A stretch of 64,000 bases of DNA, from the NCBI RefSeq assembly GCF_001401755.1, contig NZ_AVQK01000010.1, forward strand, positions 124,001-188,000. The letters run 5' to 3'. The DNA comes from Aquimarina longa SW024. Lineage in GTDB: Bacteria; Bacteroidota; Bacteroidia; Flavobacteriales; Flavobacteriaceae. Position numbers and translations under genes: made by a program. The notes beneath the pieces are model-generated. The model did not search any database and was not told the DNA's origin. It saw nothing but the letters and a program-made list of their open reading frames with translations. This document shows positions 53,351-61,452 of the stretch, one piece after another; position 1 is the first letter of the stretch; every line of letters starts with the position of its first letter.

Positions 53351-53630
53351 TTATGGTTTTACTCTTAAACTTTAAACTAGAATATTTGGTAAGATATATT
53401 TTACGATCGTTTGAAGAGTAATGGTTTTATAGACTGATTTTTGCAAAATTAGGTGTACAATACGTAAAATAGGTTTTCATTAAATTAAAGTTTTAAAAGC
53501 TAAACAAAAATAAATCAACCAAACGGTTAATTTATATAAGAATGTATAAGAAAAGGAGATGAATGTATAAAGAGTAGGTTTTACTGTATTTAGAGTATAT
53601 CATTAATAAAAAGTGGTTTCATTGAAACAA

Positions 53631-53890
53631 ACATTCCTACAATAACAGGTTACAATCCTACAATAGCAGATTACATTCTTACAATAACAGGTTACAATCC
53701 TACAATAGCAGATTACATTCTTACAATAGCAAGTTGCATTCCTACAATAGCAGATTACATTCTTACAATAACAGGTTACAATCCTACAATAGCAGATTAC
53801 ATTCTTACAATAACAGGTTACAATCCTACAATAGCAGATTACATTCTTACAATAACAGGTTACATTCCTACAATAGCAGATTACAATTTT
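53631..53890. repeat. Tandem array, 21-bp unit (42-bp pair), about 12 copies
   Basis: Alternating units TTACAATCCTACAATAGCAG A and TTACATTCTTACAATAACAG G. Near-perfect in the middle; one copy has GCAAGTTGC. The only open frame across it (53734-53919) is just the 7-residue translation HSYNSRL repeated, so it is not called a gene. The flanking sequence 53351-53630 and 53891-54291 has no recognised feature. Confidence 0.92.
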
Positions 53891-54291
53891 ATAGCAACGA
53901 GCTAAAAGTAATCATATAAAATTATATTTCTATACTAGTGCATACTATTTTTATACTATCCATTATATAGTATATAAAACTACTGCTATAGCGTAGTTTT
54001 TATAACACATCAGTTATATGATTTAGAGGGCTTTATAGTAGCTATTACATTTGTTACTTACTATTGATATAAGTAGTAGGATAGCGTATTTACTAGTTAG
54101 TACCAGAGGTAGACTTGTGTTACGTTTTTATAACCTATCCATTTATAAATCTTTTTCAAAAAAAACTCGTAAAAAAAGAGTTATGATTGTTTTTGGTTAT
54201 ATTTATATCCCTAATTAATGTTAAAGCCGTGTTTAAACTATGGTGATACACCCAATTTTTTAAGAATTCTTTAATGTATAAAATAGTATAA

Positions 54292-54843
54292 ATGCAATCT
54301 GTTAAAACTATAGATTCTATCTTATGGGCAAAGATTAAATTAGGAGATCTGGATGCTTATAATCAATTATATGATAAGTATGTAGATGCACTTTATAATT
54401 TTGGCATTAAGCATACTAATGATAGGGATTATGTAAAGGATTGTATTCATGATCTTTTTTTGGATATCTATAAGTATCGCAAAAAACTCTCTGATGTTGA
54501 TAATGTAAACTACTATCTTATTACATCTCTAAAGAGAAAAATTAATAGGAAATTTAAATCTAAAATAGAATTGTTCTCTACAGAAGAGAAAAAAAATGAA
54601 ATTAAATCAGAGTATTCATCTATAGAAGATGTTATCATCCAATCAGAAAATTCTTCTGAGATTAGTGCTAAACTTTCTGAGGCACTCACTTCTCTTTCTA
54701 CTAAACAGCGAAAAGGATTGTCCTTAAAATTTGACGAAAAAAAATCATATGAAGAAATCTCTATAATCTTAGGGATTTCTATAGAATCAGTACGAACATT
54801 GATTTATAGAGCTGTCAAAAAACTACGAAGCGAAATACAGTAA
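54292..54843 (+). CDS. ECF sigma-70 factor
   Basis: 183 residues. Region 2 (about 15-85: LGDLDAYNQLYDKYVDALYN ... DYVKDCIHDLFLDIYKYRKKL ... NYYLITSLKRKINR) and region 4 (about 125-180: LSTKQRKGLSLKFDEKKSYEEISIILGISIESVRTLIYRAVKKLR). Followed by fecR, susC and susD on the same strand, so it is the activator of this uptake locus. Start MQSVKTIDSILWAKIKLGD is typical. Confidence 0.92.
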   Translation: MQSVKTIDSILWAKIKLGDLDAYNQLYDKYVDALYNFGIKHTNDRDYVKDCIHDLFLDIYKYRKKLSDVDNVNYYLITSLKRKINRKFKSKIELFSTEEKKNEIKSEYSSIEDVIIQSENSSEISAKLSEALTSLSTKQRKGLSLKFDEKKSYEEISIILGISIESVRTLIYRAVKKLRSEIQ

Positions 54844-54993
54844 ATAAAAAAACATCATTTTTTTTGTCTATACTTTTTGATATTGCTGCTTTCTTAATAT
54901 AGTAGGCTATACTTAGATACAGTTTACGTTATCATTTTATTTAGATATACTACATGTGTATAACTGTGTAATTGAAATTAAAATTTCCTAAAA

Positions 54994-56001
54994 ATGTTAA
55001 CTGAAGAAGAAAAACAATACTTAAAATCTAGGATTGGGACTTCTATTATTGCACATCGCAATAAAAGAAGAAAGCGACGTAGAAGATATCTAATGGGTGT
55101 AGCTGCAGCAATCGTGGCAGTACTAAGTTCTACGATCTACATAAATAGTGATCAAGGTTCTTCTGAGATTAAAAACTATGTGGATGCTACAAAAATAATT
55201 ATTGATACGAGTGAAGATGTAAAATTAGTTCTGAATGATACGGATGAGATAAAAATTACAGAACAGACTTCTCATATTAGTTATGCTGGTTCTGGTGGAG
55301 AAGTAGAGATCAATAACTCCAAAAAAGTAGCGCAATCCTCCAAAAACACATTTAATACCATTATTGTTCCTTATGGAAAAAGAACGAATATTATACTCTC
55401 TGATGGTACTAAAGTATGGCTTAACTCGGGATCTAAATTAACCTATCCTGTAGTGTTTAATGGAACCAAAAGGGAGGTACATCTTATAGGAGAAGCCATC
55501 TTTGATGTACACCATAATCAAAAGAAACCTTTTTATGTCATTACCAATGACTATGATATAAAAGTTTTGGGCACCATATTTAACGTTAGTAGCTATGATG
55601 ATGATTCATATACTAGTACTGCATTAGAAAAAGGTAGTGTAGAGATAGCATACCCAGGAAGTTCTATGTTTGGTAAATCAAAGATAAAAATTACTCCTGG
55701 AACATTAGCAGTGTATAATAATAAAACTAAATCCATACGAAGTGATACAGTAGATGTGACTAAATATATGTCGTGGCGAGATGGTAAGTTTATTTTTAAA
55801 AAACAACGCATGGATGTTATCATTAAAAAACTATCTCGATACTATAATGCTAAGATTATTATCGAAAATGAAATTCTAAAAAATCAAACCTTTTCGGGTC
55901 ATCTAGATTTAAAAGATACTATAGACAAAGTACTAGAAATTCTGAAACGATCAACGGACTTAAACTATAAAAAGGAAAACGGAAAAATTATAATTAATTA
56001 A
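54994..56001 (+). CDS. FecR-type anti-sigma factor of the SusCD locus
   Basis: 335 residues. A short, very basic cytoplasmic segment (HRNKRRKRRRRYL, about 22-34) precedes the transmembrane helix (about 35-52). The periplasmic FecR domain (about 120-235) has IVPYGKRTNIILSDGTKVWLNSGSKLTYPVVFNGTKREVHLIGEAIFDV; the C-terminal DUF4974 (about 265-335) has FKKQRMDVIIKKLSRYYNAKI. The cytoplasmic sigma-binding part is shorter than usual (about 34 residues against about 75 in the other FecR here). 150 bases after the sigma gene. Confidence 0.92.
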   Translation: MLTEEEKQYLKSRIGTSIIAHRNKRRKRRRRYLMGVAAAIVAVLSSTIYINSDQGSSEIKNYVDATKIIIDTSEDVKLVLNDTDEIKITEQTSHISYAGSGGEVEINNSKKVAQSSKNTFNTIIVPYGKRTNIILSDGTKVWLNSGSKLTYPVVFNGTKREVHLIGEAIFDVHHNQKKPFYVITNDYDIKVLGTIFNVSSYDDDSYTSTALEKGSVEIAYPGSSMFGKSKIKITPGTLAVYNNKTKSIRSDTVDVTKYMSWRDGKFIFKKQRMDVIIKKLSRYYNAKIIIENEILKNQTFSGHLDLKDTIDKVLEILKRSTDLNYKKENGKIIIN

Positions 56002-56063
56002 AAAAAAGAGAATAATATGACGTAGCTATAGATGATAATTAACCAGTATACTTAGTAAAAAAA

Positions 56064-56091
56064 GTCAGAAAATGCGGCAACATTTTCTGAC
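56064..56091 (+). other. Perfect 11-bp hairpin in the susC leader
   Basis: GTCAGAAAATG, cggcaa, CATTTTCTGAC. Lies between the fecR stop and susC; no T run. Could be a processing or attenuation hairpin. Confidence 0.6.
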
Positions 56092-56103
56092 CTAGAATTA
56101 AAA

Positions 56104-56121
56104 TATTGCGATATCGCAATA
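56104..56121. promoter_or_regulatory. 18-base perfect palindrome upstream of susC
   Basis: TATTGCGATATCGCAATA, 23 bases before the susC ATG. A dyad without loop is more like a protein-binding site than an RNA hairpin. No binder is identified. Confidence 0.5.
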
Positions 56122-56144
56122 CGTAACATGTAAAAAGCAAAATT

Positions 56145-59100
56145 ATGAATAAAAAAGTTAGCGGTGTTTCTTCTTTGCCTAAAAAGAGGAGATTCAGTTT
56201 TTTATTAACTATTATGAGAGTTTTTATTTTATTTCTGTGTTTTGGGCTAACAAGTGCCTATGCGAATCATTCGTATTCGCAAACCAAGCTTGATATTACC
56301 CTAAAAGATGGAACTTTTGAAGAATTATTTGACCAGATTCATTCTAAGAGTGAGTTTATATTTTTTTATAAAGATGATGTGGTCAATACAGCTAATAGGA
56401 TTACGCTATCCCTTAAGCAATCCACTATAAAAGAAATATTAAATACAGCATTTATGCAAACAAATCTTACCTATACTATAATGGATAGGCAGATTATTAT
56501 ATCCACACAAAAACAACAGGTTAATAGTATTAAAAATACAAAACCACTTATACAAAATACAATACGAGGTAAGGTTTTTACGGGGCAAGAAGAACCACTA
56601 CCAGGAGCTAGTGTTATTATAAAAGGTACTACTAAAGGAACTCAAACAGATTTTGATGGGAATTATGAATTAGAAATTTTAGAAGGACAAGTTTTAGTTT
56701 TTTCTTATGTTGGATTTACTTCTAAAGAAGTAACCTATCAGGGGCAATCAGTAGTAGATATTACATTAGTAGAAGATGCAAGTGAGCTAAGTGAGGTTAT
56801 TGTTACAGGATATACCAAACAAAGTACTAGAAGTATAACAGGGTCGGTTGCTATAGTAGAGTCTAAGGATATAGCTGCGACTACACCATCGAGTATAGAA
56901 CAAGCTTTACAGGGGCAAGCCTCTGGTGTAACAGTAGGGGTAGAAGGTGGACCAGGAGGTAATGCCGCAGTACGTATTAGAGGGTATGGAACTATAAATG
57001 GTAATGACCCACTATATGTTATTGATGGCGTACAGACAGGTCAGGGATTAAGTGACCTTAATCCAGATGATATCGCTTCTATACAAGTGCTTAAAGATGC
57101 TGCTGCAGCATCGATATATGGAATCGGAGCAGCAAACGGGGTGATTATCATTACCACTAAGAATGGAAAAAAGAGCGATAAAGTAACATTTACCTATAAT
57201 GCGGTTACAGGTGTAGATTTTATACCAGATTCAGTATTCCCTAAAATGGCAACTCCACAACAATTAGCAGATGCCTATTGGCAGGCATCTATAAATGATG
57301 GAATTGCAATATCACACCCACAATATGGATCAGGGACAAGACCGGTTTTACCAGATTATATATTACCACAAGGAGTATCAGGAACAGTAGATGAAAGCAC
57401 ATACAGTTATCCCGACAATAGAATAACAAGAGCTAATAAAAGAGGAACAGATTGGTTTGATGAGTTTTTTAATTCAGCATTTGTGCAACAGCATAATATA
57501 GGAATTAGAGGAGGTAGTGAGTTTTCAAAATTTTATGTAGGGATAGGATTGTTAGATCAAAAAGGAGTAGCGATAGCAACAAGTTTTGATCGCTATAATC
57601 TTAGAGTAAACTCTGAATTTGATGTAACAAAAAGTTTTAGAATAGGAGAAACCCTAAATGTATCATACTCAGAAAAAATAGGAATTAGTGACCCTTTAAA
57701 TGATAATGATAATCAAAATAATGATAGCCAACTCGCAGCTTTATATAGATTGCATCCTATTATTCCGGTGTATGATATTGGAGGAAATTATGCCGGAACA
57801 GCAAATACTCCTGGGGTAGGTATTGGTAACAATGCTATTGCGATAGCACATAGAAATAAAAATAATGTGACTAAAACGCTTAGAGCATTAGGAGCTATAT
57901 ATGCAGAATTAGATGTTACGGATGATCTATTGTTAAAAACAGTGTTTACTGCCGATTTAGGAAATTCTAAATTTTCATTTTTTCAGCCTATAGATCATGA
58001 GAATTCCTCGGCTAGAGCAGTAAACCAGCTTAGAGAAACTGTTACAGATATTATCAATACCAATTGGTATAACATTCTACAGTATACCAAAACAATCAAT
58101 GATGTACATAATGTAGATGTTTTTATAGGAACAGAGTTTAAGAAAAATAACTTTGAGACTTTCTATGCGCAAGCATCAGATTTTCTGATAGAGACACCAG
58201 ATATTACTTTTTTAAACGCAGGTACGGGTGCTGCTAATGTAGGAAGCGGTCAATCAAAATCATCAAGTTTTTCGGTATTCGGAAAAGCTGATTACGCCTA
58301 TGATGATAAGTATCTCCTTAGTGCTACACTAAGACGAGATGAATCTTCTAAGTTCGAAAAAAGTAATCAGGTAGGTACTTTTCCTGCGGTAAGTGTAGGG
58401 TGGAGAATCTCAGGAGAGTCCTTTTTACAAGACTCTCCTGTCGTTACTAATTTATTATTAAAATTTAGTTGGGGAGAATTAGGGAATGATAATATTCCTG
58501 CATTTAGAGGAGTAACTGCTTATGGACCAAATCTTAGTTTTAATAATTATAATGGACAGACAGGATATTTTTTAACCAATATAGGAGATCCTAACTTATC
58601 ATGGGAAACCACAACGACAACTAATCTAGGTATTGCAGGAGCTTTTTTTAATAATGCACTTAGTGTCAACTTAGATGTATATGAATCTGTTACTAAAGAT
58701 ATGCTTTTACCAACTCCTGTAGATCCTACTGTATATGGTAATACTGTAAATACTATTTATAGAAATCTAGGACAGATGACTAATAGAGGTTTTGATCTGG
58801 GAATATCCTATTCTAATACACCAGATCATCAGTTTAAGTATACTATAGGTGTAAATGTATCTCATTATGCTAATACGGTAGATTTTTTGGATGATAAAAA
58901 TCCAGCACCAATCCCTAATCCTGTGTTAGGATCACAGACTAGTTTCGAAACTACCAATACTGGTAAGGGGAACCCAATATCATCTTTTGTAGGATATACA
59001 TGGCAAGGAATCGATCAGAATACAGGGAGAGCTATTATAACAGGAGATGCCAGAGATGTTATAGGAAATCCTCATCCAGATTTTACATACGGGATTAATT

Positions 59101-59588
59101 TTAATGCAGATTATAAAAACTTTGATGTTTCTTTTCTTTTTCAGGGATCACAGGGTAATGATATTTATAATCTCACAAAATTCTGGACTGACTTCTATAA
59201 TTTTGAAGGAGGTAAGAGTATCGATTATATACAGAATTCTTGGTCTCCTACTAATCGTGGTGGGTCATTGCCTGCACTAACACTACGACCAGATGAGGCT
59301 GTAGGGTCTTCTTATTATATTGAAGATGGATCGTATCTAAGACTAAAAAATATCTCTGTTGGATATTCCTTAAACGAAAAGATTACTGCTAAGTTAAAGG
59401 TAGCTAAAATACGTCTTTTTATACAGAGTAAGAATCTATTAACCTTTACAAAGTATAGCGGTTTAGATCCAGAGATTAATCTTACCAATTATACCAATCA
59501 GCAGCAAGCAAACTTAGAAATAGGGGTAGATCGTGGAGCATACCCTGTTTCTAGATCACTGAATCTAGGATTAAATGTTACATTCTAA
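56145..59588 (+). CDS. SusC/RagA-family TonB-linked outer-membrane transporter with STN domain
   Basis: 1147 residues. Signal peptide about 18-45 (ending AYANHSYSQ), STN domain (about 50-115, DGTFEELFDQIHSKSEFIFFYKDD), carboxypeptidase-regulatory-like domain (about 135-215), the SusC-type plug with TGYTKQSTRSITGSVAIV, QALQGQASGVTV, VRIRGYGTINGNDPLYVIDG and SIYGIGAANGVIIITTKNG, then the barrel ending LGLNVTF. Imports an oligomer in partnership with SusD. The STN domain ties it to the FecR/sigma pair upstream. Substrate unknown: no glycosidase or peptidase is in the visible part. Confidence 0.96.
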   Translation: MNKKVSGVSSLPKKRRFSFLLTIMRVFILFLCFGLTSAYANHSYSQTKLDITLKDGTFEELFDQIHSKSEFIFFYKDDVVNTANRITLSLKQSTIKEILNTAFMQTNLTYTIMDRQIIISTQKQQVNSIKNTKPLIQNTIRGKVFTGQEEPLPGASVIIKGTTKGTQTDFDGNYELEILEGQVLVFSYVGFTSKEVTYQGQSVVDITLVEDASELSEVIVTGYTKQSTRSITGSVAIVESKDIAATTPSSIEQALQGQASGVTVGVEGGPGGNAAVRIRGYGTINGNDPLYVIDGVQTGQGLSDLNPDDIASIQVLKDAAAASIYGIGAANGVIIITTKNGKKSDKVTFTYNAVTGVDFIPDSVFPKMATPQQLADAYWQASINDGIAISHPQYGSGTRPVLPDYILPQGVSGTVDESTYSYPDNRITRANKRGTDWFDEFFNSAFVQQHNIGIRGGSEFSKFYVGIGLLDQKGVAIATSFDRYNLRVNSEFDVTKSFRIGETLNVSYSEKIGISDPLNDNDNQNNDSQLAALYRLHPIIPVYDIGGNYAGTANTPGVGIGNNAIAIAHRNKNNVTKTLRALGAIYAELDVTDDLLLKTVFTADLGNSKFSFFQPIDHENSSARAVNQLRETVTDIINTNWYNILQYTKTINDVHNVDVFIGTEFKKNNFETFYAQASDFLIETPDITFLNAGTGAANVGSGQSKSSSFSVFGKADYAYDDKYLLSATLRRDESSKFEKSNQVGTFPAVSVGWRISGESFLQDSPVVTNLLLKFSWGELGNDNIPAFRGVTAYGPNLSFNNYNGQTGYFLTNIGDPNLSWETTTTTNLGIAGAFFNNALSVNLDVYESVTKDMLLPTPVDPTVYGNTVNTIYRNLGQMTNRGFDLGISYSNTPDHQFKYTIGVNVSHYANTVDFLDDKNPAPIPNPVLGSQTSFETTNTGKGNPISSFVGYTWQGIDQNTGRAIITGDARDVIGNPHPDFTYGINFNADYKNFDVSFLFQGSQGNDIYNLTKFWTDFYNFEGGKSIDYIQNSWSPTNRGGSLPALTLRPDEAVGSSYYIEDGSYLRLKNISVGYSLNEKITAKLKVAKIRLFIQSKNLLTFTKYSGLDPEINLTNYTNQQQANLEIGVDRGAYPVSRSLNLGLNVTF

Positions 59589-61376
59589 ATGAAATCAAAG
59601 ATGAAAGAAGTATTTATAGATATAAAAACAAGAAGAATACTGATTTTAGTATATATATCAGTAATAGTAAGTATACCATTTCAGTCTTGCCAGAAAGAAT
59701 TAGAAATTCCGTTACAAGGGCAATATAGTACAGATGTCATTACTTATGATGCAAATTGGGTTGGATCTCAGCTTACGGCTGCATATGGGATGCTCGATGG
59801 AAATCTCGATGGAGATGATATGTGGAGAGCTGCAGGATCTAACTGGGTGTATGGAGAGGTAGCATCGGATAATGCATATAAAGGGAGTGAGTTTGGAGAT
59901 CAGCCTATCATTAATAATATAGAACGATATGCTGCTAATTCTAATGAGAGTCGATATTATGGTTATAAATGGAATGCTGTTTTTGAAGGGGTGGCAAGAA
60001 GTAATGAAGCCATCAAAGGGGCAAAGAAAGGATTAGAAAGAGGAGAACTTACTCCTGCAGAGTCTATCCAACTAGAGGCAGAAGCAAGATTTCTAAGAGC
60101 ACATTACCATTTTGAAGCTAAAAAGATGTGGGATAATATTCCATATATTGATGAGACTGTAACGGTATCTCAATCTAATATAGATGTAGATTCTTGGAGT
60201 GCTATAGAAGCAGATTTTGCCTTTGCTGTAGAGAAGCTTGCAGAAAACTCTAGATTTGTCGGAGCAGCAAATAGCTGGGTGGCAAGGGCATATTTAGCTA
60301 AGGTACACATGTATCAATTAGACTATACTGCTGCAAAACCAGTATTAGATGCGATTATAAATTCTGGACCTTATAGTCTAACACCAAAATATTCTGATAA
60401 TTTTAATGCAGAGACGAATAATAATGTAGAGTCTATTTTTGCAATACAAAATACTGTAGGGGATGGCTCTGCAGGAGATGATAATGCCAATTGGGGGGAT
60501 GCTCTTAATTTTCCTAATGGTGCTCCTGTTGGTACTTCGCCTACGGGAAGTTCTTGTTGCGGTTTTTTTCAGCCATCGCAGAATTTGGTGAATGCCTATA
60601 AGACAGATGTATCAGGTTTACCTTTATTAGATACATTTAATGATGTAGATGTGGTTAATGATGATGGAATTGCTTCGGATGCTAGTTTTACTCCATATAC
60701 AGGAGAGTTAGATCCTAGATTAGATTGGAAAGTAGGGCGTAGAGGAATTGATTATAATGGTTGGGGAATTATGCCAGGACAAGCATGGATTAGGAATCAA
60801 CCTAATGGAGGACCGTATTTACAAAAGATAACTTTATTTAGAAAAAGCCAATTTGAAAATGGAAGTATAGATGCCGGCTTAGCATGGGCTCCAGGAGTTA
60901 GTTCTATGAATACTAATATCATCAGATTTGCTGAGGTACTATTATGGAGAGCCGAAATTATGGCAGTAAAAGGAGAAGGCGATCTAGGAGTAGCATTAGT
61001 AGATAGAATCCGTACACGTGCTGCCAATCCAGATGATTTTGTTAAAGAATTAGATGCTAATGGAAAGCCAACAGGGAATCCAGCAGCAAATTATGTGATC
61101 CAGCCTTATGGTAGTTTTACCAGTCAGGAGCAGGCTATAAAAGCTGTAGCACATGAGTATAGAATAGAAACAGCTTTAGAAGGGCATCGGTTTTTTGATT
61201 TAGTAAGAAGAGGAGTTGCAGACCAAGTGCTTAGTACATATCTAAATACAGAGATTACAAAACGTTCTCACTTAAACAGTGCATCGTTTACTGCAGGAAA
61301 AAATGAACGTTACCCTATACCACAAACAGTTATTTCAGTAAGTAATGGAAAGATTAAGCAAAATGAGGGATACTAA
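59589..61376 (+). CDS. SusD/RagB-family surface lipoprotein
   Basis: 595 residues. The ATG directly abuts the susC stop (TAAATG), indicating coupling. Hydrophobic leader ending IPFQSC gives a lipid-anchored Cys near residue 34. SusD TPR-like blocks: LEAEARFLRAHYHFEAKKMWDNIPYIDETV (about 160-190), WVARAYLAKVHMYQLDYTAAKPVLDAII, NIIRFAEVLLWRAEIMAVKGE, and IKAVAHEYRIETALEGHRFFDLVRRGVADQVL near the end, finishing RYPIPQTVISVSNGKIKQNEGY. Lid over SusC on the cell surface. Confidence 0.96.
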   Translation: MKSKMKEVFIDIKTRRILILVYISVIVSIPFQSCQKELEIPLQGQYSTDVITYDANWVGSQLTAAYGMLDGNLDGDDMWRAAGSNWVYGEVASDNAYKGSEFGDQPIINNIERYAANSNESRYYGYKWNAVFEGVARSNEAIKGAKKGLERGELTPAESIQLEAEARFLRAHYHFEAKKMWDNIPYIDETVTVSQSNIDVDSWSAIEADFAFAVEKLAENSRFVGAANSWVARAYLAKVHMYQLDYTAAKPVLDAIINSGPYSLTPKYSDNFNAETNNNVESIFAIQNTVGDGSAGDDNANWGDALNFPNGAPVGTSPTGSSCCGFFQPSQNLVNAYKTDVSGLPLLDTFNDVDVVNDDGIASDASFTPYTGELDPRLDWKVGRRGIDYNGWGIMPGQAWIRNQPNGGPYLQKITLFRKSQFENGSIDAGLAWAPGVSSMNTNIIRFAEVLLWRAEIMAVKGEGDLGVALVDRIRTRAANPDDFVKELDANGKPTGNPAANYVIQPYGSFTSQEQAIKAVAHEYRIETALEGHRFFDLVRRGVADQVLSTYLNTEITKRSHLNSASFTAGKNERYPIPQTVISVSNGKIKQNEGY

Positions 61377-61397
61377 TTAGTTTTTTTGATTTTTTTT

Positions 61398-61430
61398 AGA
61401 ACAGCGTGTTGTATGTAAACACGCTGTTCT
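61398..61430 (+). terminator. 13-bp perfect hairpin after susD
   Basis: 61398-61410 pairs exactly with 61418-61430 (AACAGCGTG/CACGCTGTT core), 7-base loop, followed by TTAT only. It may partly reduce transcription into the next gene. Confidence 0.7.
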
Positions 61431-61452
61431 TTATGTATAATTGTATAATGAT

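Noticed and set aside
53734-53919. 61-residue ORF of HSYNSRL repeats as a gene
   Set aside because: It is merely the in-frame translation of a 21-bp tandem repeat, with no ribosome-binding site and no non-repeat sequence.
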